A stretch of DNA of 22,724 bases from an uncultured Lachnospiraceae bacterium (GCA_910586615.1 CAJUJP010000052.1:1-22724); one strand, 5' to 3'; positions 7,465 to 16,863 are shown, counted from the stretch's first letter. Notes: generated by a model not told the origin, from the letters alone. Made by a program: numbers and translations.

Positions 7465-8754
7465 ATGAAAATAAAACAGTACAGGATTCGGGTTGTTATT
7501 GCAGCTTTCATATGTATGATTACGGTACTTGGAACGATGGCGCTCTATATGCGGGAATACCGCAGGAGCGCTTTTATACATTTGTCCGCGTTTTGTGAGC
7601 AGATGGTAAGGGAAAATCCAGAGATGGAAACGGCGGTTATGGATGCCATGAAACAGTATCGTGATGATCCGGGATATTTCAGAGAGGAGAAGACGGGGGA
7701 CGGTATTTTGCAGGAGCCGCGCCAGCGTGCATACATGGACAGGAAAGCGGGCGGGCTGTTTCTGGAAACATACGGTTATCGGAGCGGGGAATTCGGAGAG
7801 AGCGTGCCGACGGGCCTTGTGGCTGCTTCACTGGCGGCAGTTTTCATATCAGCCGGAGGATTTCTTTTTGTGATTTGGTATCCGCACAGATACAGTCAAA
7901 TGAGGATTGCAGAATTGACTGGTTATCTGGAACAGATCAATACGGGATTAGGCGATGGTGCCCTTTTGACGAAGGAGGATCATTTTTCAAGACTGCAGGA
8001 TGAAATGTATAAAACGGTCACGGAACTGTATCAGACGAGGGAACAGGCAGTTCGGGCGAAGGTGAGCTATGCTGAAAATCTTGCCAATATAGCCCATCAG
8101 TTGAAGACGCCGATCACAGCGGCCTTTTTATCTTTGCAGATGATGGAAAGGGATATCGCTGCGGCAGGAGAAAAGAAAGCGGATAAGACCGCAGAAGGGG
8201 AGAAAGGGAAGTATGTTCAGCGCATCAAAAAACAGCTGGCGCGTCTGCAGCATCTGGAAGAGGCGCTTTTGACACTTTCCAGGATTGATGCAGGTGTTTT
8301 GCAGCTGGAACATACGGAGGTGGATATTTATACAGTTTTAAATCTTGCCTCTGAAAATCTGAATGATCTGCTTTTGCAACATGCAGTTTCTGTCTCAATT
8401 CCTGACAGGGGGTGTGCCACATTCCGGGGAGACATGGAGTGGACCATGGAAGCGCTTATGAATCTGATCAAAAACTGTATGGAACATTCTCCCCGGGGCG
8501 GCACGATTTTCTGCGACTATTCTGTCAATGCTCTTTATGCGGAGATACGGATCCGGGATGAAGGGGCTGGGTTTGTGCCGGAAGAGCTGCCTCATCTGTT
8601 TGAGCGTTTTTACCGCGGAAGAGAAAGTGACACTGGTGTCGGAATTGGGATGCCGCTGGCACGTGAGATAATTGAACTGCAGAATGGAACCATCACGGCG
8701 TACAATCTGCCACAGGGCGGCGCATGTTTTGAAATCAGGATTTACAGTCACTGA
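7465..8754 (+). CDS. Membrane sensor histidine kinase
   Basis: This 429-aa sensor kinase is partner of the preceding regulator. Two membrane segments (about 8-28 and 117-139) enclose an extracytoplasmic domain of roughly 90 residues. A linker (about 140-195) leads to the H-box NIAHQLKTPITAA with phospho-accepting His211. Then come the N-box LMNLIKNCMEHS (Asn333, Asn337), the G1 box RDEGAGF (365-369), the F-box HLFERFYRG and the G2 box GVGIGMPLAREI. A charged insert rich in Lys, Glu and Gly (about 233-249) extends the hairpin between the two DHp helices. The external domain is far larger than the short loop of true BceS kinases, so direct ligand sensing is possible. The ligand is unknown. Confidence 0.92.
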   Translation: MKIKQYRIRVVIAAFICMITVLGTMALYMREYRRSAFIHLSAFCEQMVRENPEMETAVMDAMKQYRDDPGYFREEKTGDGILQEPRQRAYMDRKAGGLFLETYGYRSGEFGESVPTGLVAASLAAVFISAGGFLFVIWYPHRYSQMRIAELTGYLEQINTGLGDGALLTKEDHFSRLQDEMYKTVTELYQTREQAVRAKVSYAENLANIAHQLKTPITAAFLSLQMMERDIAAAGEKKADKTAEGEKGKYVQRIKKQLARLQHLEEALLTLSRIDAGVLQLEHTEVDIYTVLNLASENLNDLLLQHAVSVSIPDRGCATFRGDMEWTMEALMNLIKNCMEHSPRGGTIFCDYSVNALYAEIRIRDEGAGFVPEELPHLFERFYRGRESDTGVGIGMPLAREIIELQNGTITAYNLPQGGACFEIRIYSH

Positions 8755-8778
8755 GCTGTCACTTTCAGGTGATATGAT
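8747..8778 (+). promoter_or_regulatory. PhoB-box-like direct repeats upstream of a -10 box
   Basis: GTCACT occurs at 8747-8752 and again at 8758-8763, an 11-base spacing of one helical turn. TATGAT (8773-8778) follows 9 bases later and no normal -35 is present. OmpR/PhoB regulators bind such direct repeats in place of a -35 and activate the promoter. The repeats overlap the kinase stop codon. This is an inferred site for the upstream regulator. Confidence 0.4.
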
Positions 8779-8810
8779 AACCATGAAAAGAACTCCGGCG
8801 TAACAACTCT

Positions 8811-8847
8811 GTGCACAGGGTACACGGGTCATGCAGCCTGTCTGCAC
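8811..8847 (+). promoter_or_regulatory. Imperfect stem-loop in the leader of the ABC genes
   Basis: GTGCACAGG (8811-8819) can pair with CCTGTCTGCAC (8837-8847) with a two-base bulge, leaving a 17-base loop. It lies 46 bases before the ATPase start. A role in translation or RNA stability is possible but unproven. Confidence 0.25.
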
Positions 8848-8892
8848 GGGCGCAGGAGGACTTGAACGAGACAAAGACGAAGGGAGCTTATC

Positions 8893-9588
8893 ATGGAAAT
8901 ACTGAAATGTGATAACGTCAGGAAAGTATACGATTCCGGCAGCAATCAGGTGACTGCGCTTGACGGTATTGACCTGACTGTGGAAAAAGGAGAATTTGTG
9001 GCTGTCACAGGTGCTTCCGGATCCGGAAAATCCACATTACTGCATATACTGGGCGGTGTGGATCAGCCCACGGAGGGCAGAGTGATGGTGGAGGGGACGG
9101 ATATTTCTACCATGAACCGCACACAGGCGGCAATTTTCCGGCGCAGAAAAGTTGGATTGGTGTACCAGTTCTACAACCTGATCCCCACACTGACCATCCG
9201 TAAAAATATTTTAATGCCGCTTTTATTGGACAAGAAAAAAGTAAATCAGGAATATTTTGAACAGATCGTGGAATCTCTGGGCATTGAAAACAGACTGGAA
9301 GCCTTGCCCGGTCAGCTGTCCGGCGGGCAGCAGCAGCGTGCCGCAATCGCCAGGTCTTTAATCTACCGTCCGGCCATTTTGCTGGCGGATGAGCCAACCG
9401 GCAATCTTGACCGGAAAAACAGTGTGGAGATTATGGATCTTTTAAAGCTTTCCAATCGAAATCTGAATCAGACCATTGTTTTGATCACGCATGATGAAAA
9501 AGCTGCGCTGGAAGCGGACCGCATCCTCACGATAGCAGACGGGAAGGTGGTCAGTGACCGCAGGAGAAATGAACTGCATGACAGGTGA
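8893..9588 (+). CDS. MacB/LolD-like ABC transporter ATP-binding protein
   Basis: This 231-aa ATPase powers the large FtsX-type permease encoded next. It shows a complete set of motifs: Walker A GASGSGKST (residues 40-48), Q-loop Gln92 in LVYQFYNL, signature LSGGQQQR (142-149), Walker B AILLADEPTGNLD (161-173) and the H-loop His200. The YQFYNL variant and length fit the MacB/LolD/BceA-like group, which couples ATP hydrolysis to mechanotransmission rather than classic transport. ATG 8893 is preceded by AAGGGAG. It lies 138 bases after the kinase, probably with its own regulated promoter in the gap. Confidence 0.92.
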   Translation: MEILKCDNVRKVYDSGSNQVTALDGIDLTVEKGEFVAVTGASGSGKSTLLHILGGVDQPTEGRVMVEGTDISTMNRTQAAIFRRRKVGLVYQFYNLIPTLTIRKNILMPLLLDKKKVNQEYFEQIVESLGIENRLEALPGQLSGGQQQRAAIARSLIYRPAILLADEPTGNLDRKNSVEIMDLLKLSNRNLNQTIVLITHDEKAALEADRILTIADGKVVSDRRRNELHDR

Positions 9589-9663
9589 TGGATCCGGGGA
9601 GATCAGAGATTAGAGTGTTTTTATTTGTGCTGTTAATGAAAAGACGGCGGAACGGAGACTGGT

Positions 9664-11955
9664 ATGTGGAAAGATTACTCGATAAGTTTTATTAAGAAAA
9701 ACCGTGCTTCTACCATTTCCATTATGGTGGCAGCGTTTATTGCATCATTACTGCTGTCACTGCTGTGCAGTTTTTTTTACAATATGTGGGCGTATGATGT
9801 GGAGTCGGTGAAATTGGAAAAGGGTGACTGGCAGGCGTGCATTGCCGGGCACTTTTCAGAAGAAGATTTGAATCTGATCCGCAATTTCTCAAATGTGGAA
9901 AAAGCGGTGGTGAGGGAAGAAAAAAACGCGGCAGCAGACAGCGACAAGTCGATCATGGAAGTGGATCTGTATTTTTACAATCCGCGTACTGCTTATGAAG
10001 ATATGACATTGATGTCAGAAAAGTTAGGCCTGCGGGATGAACAGGTCACATACAACTATCAGCTTCTGGCAATGTATTTTATTCGTATTCCGGGGGACAC
10101 GGCACCAAGGATGCTTCTGCCGCTTTACTTCGCAGTGGTCATGGTCATGTGCTTTTCCCTGATTCTTGTGATCCACAATTCCTTTGCAGTGTCTATGAAT
10201 GCAAGGATTCATCAGATGGGGATTCTTTCCGGAATCGGTGCAACACCGGGGCAGATTATGGTCTGTCTGCTTCAGGAGGCGGCCGCGCTGTGTGTTTTGC
10301 CGCTTTTTGCAGGCAGCGCGTCTGGTATTGCATTGGGGTTCGGAATGATGCGGATGATGAGTGCTTTTGCCGTGGGGATGACGGGAGACCATGATCTGCC
10401 GTTTCAGTATCATCCTGTGATTTTCGTGCTTACAATGCTGATTTCTGCAGTGACCGTTATGGTCTCGGCCTGGATTCCGGCGGGAAAACTGGCGAAACTT
10501 ACGCCATTGCAGGCCATTCGCGGCGTGGAGGAATTAACCCTCAAACGCAGGAAGCATTCTCCGGTTTTAGCTATGTTGTTTGGCATGGAAGGGGAACTGG
10601 CGGGAAATGCATTAAAGGCGCAGAAGAAAGCGCTTCGGACTTCCACGCTGTCGCTGACCCTCTCTTTTCTTGGATTTACGGTGATGCTCTGTTTCTTCAC
10701 GCTTTCGGATATCAGTACAGAATACACTTATTTTGCGAGATTTCAAGATACGTGGGATGTGATGGCGACGGTGAAAAATGTGAAGATCGAGGAACTGGAC
10801 AGTTCAGGCTCGATCGCCGCATTACAGGAGGCGGAACAGGAACAGGGCGCTTCAGGCTGTACGGTGTATCAGAAAGCATATTTCACGGCGAGCATTTCAC
10901 GGGCACAGATCAGTGATGAACTGCAGGCGCTGGGCGGATTGGAAGCGGTGGCCGGCGAAAGTGTAACTGCCGGTTATGAGAATGTCAGTGAAGACGAGGC
11001 AGAAAACAGCTATGCCGTACAGGCACCGGTGATCATAATGGATGACCTGGGCTTTATGGAATATTGCAGACAGGTCGGTATTGCACCGCGGCTGGACGGT
11101 GCAGTTGTCATGAATAAAATCTGGGACAGTCTCAACAGTAATTTCCGCCATCGGAAATATGTTCCATTTATAAAAGAAGAGGCTGATATGACAATAGTGC
11201 AGAACGAGGAAAGTGCAGGACAGATTCCAATACTTGCCTGCACAGACCAGGAGCCTCTTTTGCGGGAGGAGTATGATGATAATACGCTGGTTCATGTGGT
11301 CCCGCTGTCGTTGTGGAAAACCATATCAGATTATGTACCAGAGCGGGATTCAGATGTTTTTATCAATATTCTTGCTGAACGGAGTCATGAAAAAGGAAAC
11401 GTGGCAGAGGAGGAAGCTTTGCAGGTATCTGCGAAAGAAATGACTGCTTTAGAATATCCTGTCACGGAGATTATGGGACAGAACAGCGAAACGGAAGTGG
11501 AGAATCGTCTGCAGGAAAAGCTTACGAATGACAGGCTTATTCTGGGATACAAGATTTTGCTCGGCACATTCTGCACACTGCTGGCCATGATCGGAATTGC
11601 CAATGTTTTTTCCTATACGATGGGATTTCTGCGTCAGAGAAGAAGGGAGTTTGCCAGATATCTGTCGGTGGGGATGACACCTGCCGGGCTCAGGAAAATG
11701 TTCCGGATTGAGATTCTTGTGATTGCGGGACGGCCGGTGCTGATCACGCTTCCGCTTACGGTACTGTTTGTAGAAGCGGCATCCGGGGCAAGTTATCTGG
11801 ATTCCATGGAGTTTTGGGTGCGGGCGCCTTTTATTCCGATCACGGTTTTTATTGCAGCGATTTTTGGTTTCGTGATGCTGGCTTACCTGATCGGCGGCAA
11901 AAGGATTCTGCAGGATAATCTGGTGGAGGCGCTTCGGAGCGATATGATGGCGTAA
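9664..11955 (+). CDS. FtsX-family ABC transporter permease, two FtsX units
   Basis: This 763-aa integral membrane protein is partner of the ATPase 75 bases upstream. Membrane segments are at about 17-40, 151-172, 196-225, 250-272, 328-347, 637-660, 685-706 and 725-752, with two extracellular parts: a smaller one (41-150) and a large one (about 350-630). The two FtsX domains (about 150-280 and 635-755) each contain the usual RR.E...L..G.....I pattern (for example IHQMGILSGIGATPGQI, and REFARYLSVGMTPAGL). This is the 8-segment arrangement of clostridial and VraG-like peptide resistance permeases rather than BceB. A weak GGAG precedes ATG 9664. Export or sensing of a membrane-active compound is inferred from the two-component partner. 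Confidence 0.88.
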   Translation: MWKDYSISFIKKNRASTISIMVAAFIASLLLSLLCSFFYNMWAYDVESVKLEKGDWQACIAGHFSEEDLNLIRNFSNVEKAVVREEKNAAADSDKSIMEVDLYFYNPRTAYEDMTLMSEKLGLRDEQVTYNYQLLAMYFIRIPGDTAPRMLLPLYFAVVMVMCFSLILVIHNSFAVSMNARIHQMGILSGIGATPGQIMVCLLQEAAALCVLPLFAGSASGIALGFGMMRMMSAFAVGMTGDHDLPFQYHPVIFVLTMLISAVTVMVSAWIPAGKLAKLTPLQAIRGVEELTLKRRKHSPVLAMLFGMEGELAGNALKAQKKALRTSTLSLTLSFLGFTVMLCFFTLSDISTEYTYFARFQDTWDVMATVKNVKIEELDSSGSIAALQEAEQEQGASGCTVYQKAYFTASISRAQISDELQALGGLEAVAGESVTAGYENVSEDEAENSYAVQAPVIIMDDLGFMEYCRQVGIAPRLDGAVVMNKIWDSLNSNFRHRKYVPFIKEEADMTIVQNEESAGQIPILACTDQEPLLREEYDDNTLVHVVPLSLWKTISDYVPERDSDVFINILAERSHEKGNVAEEEALQVSAKEMTALEYPVTEIMGQNSETEVENRLQEKLTNDRLILGYKILLGTFCTLLAMIGIANVFSYTMGFLRQRRREFARYLSVGMTPAGLRKMFRIEILVIAGRPVLITLPLTVLFVEAASGASYLDSMEFWVRAPFIPITVFIAAIFGFVMLAYLIGGKRILQDNLVEALRSDMMA

Positions 11956-11960
11956 TATTT

Positions 11961-11992
11961 ATGCCGGCCATTGAGAAAAGAATGGCCGGCAT
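11961..11992. terminator. Strong hairpin between convergent operons
   Basis: A perfect 12-base-pair stem, ATGCCGGCCATT (11961-11972) with AATGGCCGGCAT (11981-11992), closes an 8-base loop. It lies 5 bases after the permease stop and 14 bases beyond the trkH stop on the other strand. No U-run follows immediately, although a T-rich tract begins 9 bases further on the plus strand. It probably ends or protects both transcripts. Confidence 0.75.
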
Positions 11993-12006
11993 TACGCATT
12001 GTATTT

Positions 12007-13485
12007 CTATTTTTTTCGATTGCTGTGCTGGCTCATCTTGTACGCGAACAGATCCTTCCAGATGGACGGATGGAACAACAGCAGAAGCGGGAACAGTTCC
12101 AGTCTGCCTGCCAGCATGTCAAACATGAGGACATACTTGGAAAAGTCGGAGAAGAATCCGAAATTCTCTGCCGGCCCCACCAGTTCAAGCCCCGGACCGA
12201 TATTATTGATAGTGGCGGCAACCGCCGTAAAACCGGTCACCAGATCGGTCCCGTCAAAGGATACCAGAAAAACCGACAGGACAAAAAGAACCATAAAGGT
12301 AATGATATATACGTTGACCGTGCGGACGGTCTCATGGTCGATGGGTTTTTCATCCATCTGGATTTTCTTGATGCTCTTAGGGTGAATATAGGAAGTAAAT
12401 TCCTTTCTCACCGTCTTAAAAAGAATCACAAAACGGGATACCTTGATGCCGCCGCCGGTACTGCCCGCACAGGCGCCGATAAACATCAGAAGTACCAGAA
12501 TGACTTTGCTGGTACTTGCCCATGTGTTGAAATCAGTGGTCGAAAATCCGGTGGTGGTGATGATGGAAGCCACCTGGAAAGCCGACTGTGTCAATGCATC
12601 AAAAGCGCTGGCACAGGTTTCCAGAATATTGAGGAAAATAATACCAGAGGAAACAATAATCACCAGCAGATAGTAACGCACTTCTTCCATTTTCAGGGCT
12701 TTTTTGATTTTACCGAAAATGATCAGATAATAGGCGTTAAAGTTAACGCCAAAGAGGATCATAAATATCGTGACAACCCACTGCAAATAGGGGGAATAAC
12801 CTGCAATACTGCTGTTTTTGATACCGAATCCACCTGTTCCGGCGGTGCCGAAGCTGGTACAGATCGCGTCAAATAAGGGCATTTTTCCAATCAGAAGCAA
12901 AACCGTCTCGATGACAGTCATGCCGAAATAGATCAGGTAAAGAATCCTTGCGGTATACCTTACCTTTGGCACCAGTTTTTCCACAGACGGGCCGGGGCTT
13001 TCCGCGCGCATCAGATTGATGTTGGAGCCGCCGCTTAAGGGAACAATGGCAAGCAGGAAGACTAAAACACCCATACCCCCGATCCAGTGCGTAAAACTGC
13101 GCCAGAAAAGGGAACAGCGGGAGAGCGCTTCCACGTCGCTTAAGATACTTGCACCGGTAGTAGTAAAGCCAGAGATGGTTTCAAACAATGCGTCTGTAAA
13201 AGAAGGGATTTCTCCTGTCAGACAAAAAGGAAGACAGCCGAAAAAGCTCAGGAGAATCCAGCTTAAAGAGGTGGCGATACAGCCCTCTTTCAGATAAAAC
13301 ACCGTGTCTTTCGGTTTCCTTCCCGTCATCAAAAGTCCAAATAAAAAGCAGAGCGCGGCTACCGGAAGATACCACAGGCCTTCGCGCTCGGCATAGATGA
13401 GTGCCACAAAACACGGGAGCAGCAACAGTACAGCCTCCGTTTTTAAAATAGATCCTAATATATATCGAATGATGGAACTGTTCAT
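12007..13485 (-). CDS. trkH: TrkH-family potassium uptake channel protein
   Basis: This 492-aa membrane subunit of a Trk/Ktr potassium uptake system has four pore repeats, each with a filter segment: SGFTTTGAS (about 105-113), FGTAGTGGFG (212-221), IITTTGFST (308-316) and NNIGPG (427-432). About ten hydrophobic segments cover the protein, including the paired helices of each pore unit. It follows the trkA gene on the same strand with a 59-base gap and an AAAGGA some 13 bases before ATG 13485. It works as a dimer gated by the ring of TrkA proteins. Function is firm; the coupling ion (H+ or Na+) is not visible. Symbol given for the family. Confidence 0.93.
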   Translation of the reverse strand: MNSSIIRYILGSILKTEAVLLLLPCFVALIYAEREGLWYLPVAALCFLFGLLMTGRKPKDTVFYLKEGCIATSLSWILLSFFGCLPFCLTGEIPSFTDALFETISGFTTTGASILSDVEALSRCSLFWRSFTHWIGGMGVLVFLLAIVPLSGGSNINLMRAESPGPSVEKLVPKVRYTARILYLIYFGMTVIETVLLLIGKMPLFDAICTSFGTAGTGGFGIKNSSIAGYSPYLQWVVTIFMILFGVNFNAYYLIIFGKIKKALKMEEVRYYLLVIIVSSGIIFLNILETCASAFDALTQSAFQVASIITTTGFSTTDFNTWASTSKVILVLLMFIGACAGSTGGGIKVSRFVILFKTVRKEFTSYIHPKSIKKIQMDEKPIDHETVRTVNVYIITFMVLFVLSVFLVSFDGTDLVTGFTAVAATINNIGPGLELVGPAENFGFFSDFSKYVLMFDMLAGRLELFPLLLLFHPSIWKDLFAYKMSQHSNRKK

Positions 13486-13544
13486 TGGTAGATCAATGTC
13501 CTTTCAGGGTCAATTATTTCATATGCAAAATAATATTTGATGCA

Positions 13545-14945
13545 TTAGTTCAGGATATCCTGAATCGAATTAAAGCCTGTGTGAGTGGTAACGATCATCA
13601 CCGTATCCCCCACCTGGATGGAATCCTGGCCGCTTGGAATGATGATGGATCCGCGGCGGTGGATCAGGGAGATCAGCAGTCCCTTTTTCAGCGAAAGCTC
13701 CGCCAGTGGAATATTGGTTACTCTGGATGCGCTTTCCACACGAAATTCTATCGCTTCCACACGGGAATCAAACATATGGTAAAGGGTTTCGATGTTGCTG
13801 TTCATTGAATCCTTTTTGGCACGCACATAGGCGATGATTGCCTCGGAAGTGATGAACTTCGGATAAATGACGCTGCCCAGATCCAGGCTGCTTACCACAT
13901 CGTCGAAGGTGATGCGGTTGATTTTCGTGATGACTTTTGCCTGGGATACCATTTTTGCATGAAGCGTCAGCATGATATTTTCTTCATCAATTCCGGTCAG
14001 CGGAACAAAAGATTCCGCGTACTCGATTCCTTCTTCCTTTAAAAGCCCTTCGTTTGTGCCGTCACCGTTGATGACGATCGCCTTGGGCAGGAGGATGCTC
14101 AGCTCTTCACAGCGTTTCGGATCACTTTCAATGATCTTTACGGAAATTCCCACATGGATAAGCTGGGACGCCAGATAATAGGCGGATTTGCCGCCGCCGA
14201 TGATCATAGTATTTTTAACGGCGTGTGTCTTGAAGCCGATTTTTTTCAAAAAAGCTTTTGCGCTGGCACGGGAGGCAACAAAAGAGAGAAGGTCCCCTTT
14301 CTGGATCCGGAAGTTACCGGAAGGTATATGGATGTCCCGGTCCCGCTCCACGGCGCAGATCAGAATATGGTCAGCAATATTTTTACCCAGCGTCCGTCCC
14401 AGATCGGCAATGGTCATGCCGTCAAGCTGGTTGCCGTCGGGCACTTTGAATTTGATCATTTCCGCCCGTCCGTGGGCAAAAGTGCTGACTTCCAGGGCAG
14501 TGGGGATAAAAAGAATCCGGGCGGCTTCTCTGGCAGCTTCCAGTTCAGGATTGATGATCATGGCAAGACCCAGCTTCTCACGCAGATATTCCGCCTCCTT
14601 GCTGTAGTCCGGGGTGCGCACTCTGGCGATTGCGGAACAGTTACCCACACGTTTGGCAACTGTACAGCACAGCAGATTCAATTCGTCAGAATCAGTTACG
14701 GCGATAATCAGATCTGTATTTTCGATACCTGCTTCGATTTGTACGCTGAAGCTGGCGCCGTTGCCCGCGATTCCCATCACATCATAAAGCCCGGTCAGTT
14801 CCTGAATTTTCTGCGCATTTTGGTCAATCAGGGTAATATCATGCCCCTCTTTGATCAGCTGGGCAATCAGCGTTCTGCCGACCTTGCCGCATCCGACGAT
14901 GATAATTTTTAAACCCTGTTCATCAGAATTCTTTTGTTTAGCCAT
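13545..14945 (-). CDS. trkA: TrkA, regulatory NAD(H)-binding subunit of potassium uptake
   Basis: This 466-aa cytoplasmic gating protein has two tandem RCK units. The first Rossmann fold, IIIVGCGKVGRTLIAQL, ends at the acidic LID that binds the ribose. The second, TMIIGGGKSAYYLASQL (starting about residue 247), ends in IIESD. Each Rossmann fold is followed by an RCK_C domain (for example the segment with ADLGRTLGKNIAD and that near IPSGQDSIQVGDTVMIV). Length and order match double-unit TrkA. GGAGAG lies just before ATG 14945. It is the first gene of a trkA-trkH operon. Regulation by NAD(H)/ATP or c-di-AMP is known for the family; no c-di-AMP riboswitch was recognised upstream. Confidence 0.93.
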   Translation of the reverse strand: MAKQKNSDEQGLKIIIVGCGKVGRTLIAQLIKEGHDITLIDQNAQKIQELTGLYDVMGIAGNGASFSVQIEAGIENTDLIIAVTDSDELNLLCCTVAKRVGNCSAIARVRTPDYSKEAEYLREKLGLAMIINPELEAAREAARILFIPTALEVSTFAHGRAEMIKFKVPDGNQLDGMTIADLGRTLGKNIADHILICAVERDRDIHIPSGNFRIQKGDLLSFVASRASAKAFLKKIGFKTHAVKNTMIIGGGKSAYYLASQLIHVGISVKIIESDPKRCEELSILLPKAIVINGDGTNEGLLKEEGIEYAESFVPLTGIDEENIMLTLHAKMVSQAKVITKINRITFDDVVSSLDLGSVIYPKFITSEAIIAYVRAKKDSMNSNIETLYHMFDSRVEAIEFRVESASRVTNIPLAELSLKKGLLISLIHRRGSIIIPSGQDSIQVGDTVMIVTTHTGFNSIQDILN

Positions 14946-15272
14946 TTTCTCTCCATTCCGAAGCGTCCTAAAATATTGAAAAAGGTTGTTTCCTGTTTTT
15001 ATTTTAAGGAGAAAGACCCTTTGTTCATCTGACGTTTCCGGTCAGCCTGTCCCGCACAGCGCTTATAATGTTTTGGGCTGGTACGGACCTGTGTGCACAG
15101 GCTCTTGCAGGCATATACACCTCTAATATAGCACCATAAGAGGAAAAAAGCATTATGTTTTTTAAATAGTACAAATCAGCTATAGTACAAAATGGGGGAA
15201 ATCTCTGGACAATGCAAAATACGGACATGATCCGCAACGAATCGGGTGCCGTCAAAGCGGGAGGGAACCGGG
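14946..15272. other. Divergent intergenic region trkA / MFS pump
   Basis: No gene is supported here. It holds an inverted repeat CCTGTG-TG-CACAGG (15088-15101) and a direct repeat of ATAGTACAAA (15166-15175 and 15182-15191, 16-base period). These could be regulator sites for either gene. No convincing -35/-10 pair was found. Confidence 0.4.
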
Positions 15273-15416
15273 ATGAAACTTAAGGTTGCCGGTCTGACAC
15301 TTAAAATTGCAGGATTGGAAGCTGGAATTGTCGGACTGACACCCGGAATGTATTGTGCAACCAATGCCGTACCGTTAGAATCTGTGATATCAGAACAAGA
15401 AAAGGAGAAAGAGGTT

Positions 15417-16757
15417 ATGGAGAATAAGTTATCTATGGAAGACAAATCAGTACACGGCTCAGAATCGGAAAACGGACAAAAGACGGTACACAGTTCAGGA
15501 TCGAAGGACGGGTGTCCGGCAGGAAACGGGCTGTTCACAAGAAATTTTACACTGGTGGTGATCGGGCAGATCATCTCGCTGTTCGGCAATGCGGCTATTC
15601 GGTTTGCATTGCCGTTGTACCTGTTGAATCAGACGGGTTCTTCCGCATTGTACGGGACAGTGATGGCCTGCGCATTTATCCCGACGATTCTGTTGACGCC
15701 TGTAGGCGGATTGATCGCTGACCGGGTCAACAAAAGGAATATTATGGTGATACTGGATTTTAGCACGGCGGGATTGATCCTGCTGTTTGCCTGTCTGATG
15801 AACAGCCTTGATCTGGTGGTGCTTCTGACACTTACGCTGATGATCCTGTACGGTATTGCAGGCGCTTATCAGCCGGCAGTGCAGGCGAGTATTCCGCTGT
15901 TAGTCGGACAGGAGCATTTCGTGCAGGCAAATGCGGTGGTCAATGTGATCAGTTCTTTTGCTTCGCTTTTAGGACCGGTGCTGGGCGGTATCCTGTACAG
16001 CGTGTACGGTCTGCGGCCGATTCTGGCAGTTTGTATTGTCAGCTTTGTGGTATCGGCGGTAATGGAGATTTTTATCAGAATGCCTCACTGTAAACAGGAG
16101 CAGGAGGGGAAAATGCTGCAGATTGTCCGCAGAGATTTTGCACGGAGTATCCAGTTTATACGCAGAGACAAACCGGTGATCGGAAAAGGCGTGCTGGTGA
16201 CCTGCGGCATTAACCTGTTTCTGTCGGCGATGATCGTGGTCGGACTGCCCTACCTGATCACTGAGGTGCTGCCATTTACGACGGATGAGGCGAACCGCCT
16301 GTACGGATACGCACAGGGAGCGCTGGCGGCTGGCGGTATTGTGGGCGGTATCGGGGCAGGTGTTCTGGCACAGAGACTTCAGATCAGAAAAACAGGGAAT
16401 CTGCTGGTTCTAGGTGCAGTCTGTGTGTTTCCTATGGCGGCGGCGCTTTTGTGGCAGAACCACGGGATGGTATCGTATCTGATTATCGCGGCGGCCTGCT
16501 TCTTGATCATGATAATCTCCACGGTTTTTACGGTGCAGATTATGTCCTTTGTGCAGACTGAAACACCGGAGCAGCTGCTTGGAAAAGTGATGGCGCTGAT
16601 CATGACTGTGGCTATGTGCGCTCAGCCCTTCGGAAGTGCGATGTACGGGTTTCTGTTTGAACTGTGCGCGGGATATGAGGCGGCAGTGGTGCTGTTTGCG
16701 GGCGGCGTCTCTCTGATGATCGCGGTCAGGACGAGGAAGGTATTTGCAGGACTGTAA
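15417..16757 (+). CDS. MFS-family drug efflux transporter
   Basis: This 446-aa, 12-helix pump of the major facilitator superfamily is close to macrolide-efflux (Mef-like) and other drug exporters. The core begins at TRNFTLVVIGQIISLFGN, followed by the motif-A loop GGLIADRVNKR (97-107) between helices 2 and 3. The N-terminal 39 residues are hydrophilic. ATG 15417 has AGGAG 9 bases upstream. ATG 15273, in frame, has GGGAGGG 7 bases upstream and would add 48 residues with an AGLTLKI/AGLEAGI/VGLTPGM repeat; both starts may be used. I chose the shorter because it fits the usual length better. Transported compounds cannot be inferred. Confidence 0.85.
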   Translation: MENKLSMEDKSVHGSESENGQKTVHSSGSKDGCPAGNGLFTRNFTLVVIGQIISLFGNAAIRFALPLYLLNQTGSSALYGTVMACAFIPTILLTPVGGLIADRVNKRNIMVILDFSTAGLILLFACLMNSLDLVVLLTLTLMILYGIAGAYQPAVQASIPLLVGQEHFVQANAVVNVISSFASLLGPVLGGILYSVYGLRPILAVCIVSFVVSAVMEIFIRMPHCKQEQEGKMLQIVRRDFARSIQFIRRDKPVIGKGVLVTCGINLFLSAMIVVGLPYLITEVLPFTTDEANRLYGYAQGALAAGGIVGGIGAGVLAQRLQIRKTGNLLVLGAVCVFPMAAALLWQNHGMVSYLIIAAACFLIMIISTVFTVQIMSFVQTETPEQLLGKVMALIMTVAMCAQPFGSAMYGFLFELCAGYEAAVVLFAGGVSLMIAVRTRKVFAGL

Positions 16758-16834
16758 AATGCAATAGACGGTTTTATGATAATACATCACTTGTAACGAT
16801 TTGAAATAATATTAATAAAATGATTGAAATAACA

Positions 16835-16863
16835 TTGACTTAAAGAGTTCAAATGATTATAAT
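16835..16863 (+). promoter_or_regulatory. Promoter of the small hydrophobic peptide gene
   Basis: TTGACT (16835-16840), a 17-base spacer and perfect TATAAT (16858-16863). The start would fall at about 16870, exactly at the first base of a 5' hairpin (AGGTG 16870-16874 with CACCT 16897-16901). Confidence 0.8.

Noticed and set aside
6762..7511. 249-codon minus-strand open frame
   Set aside because: It is antisense to the response regulator gene, which has every expected catalytic residue.
11971..12876. 301-codon plus-strand open frame
   Set aside because: It is antisense to trkH, begins inside the terminator hairpin, and its translation is low-complexity and His/Lys/Asn-rich without any domain.
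14154..14912. 252-codon plus-strand open frame
   Set aside because: It lies wholly antisense to trkA, whose two Rossmann motifs are clear; no ribosome site precedes it.
14946..15245. c-di-AMP riboswitch ahead of trkA
   Set aside because: The conserved ydaO-type core segments could not be found on the minus strand.
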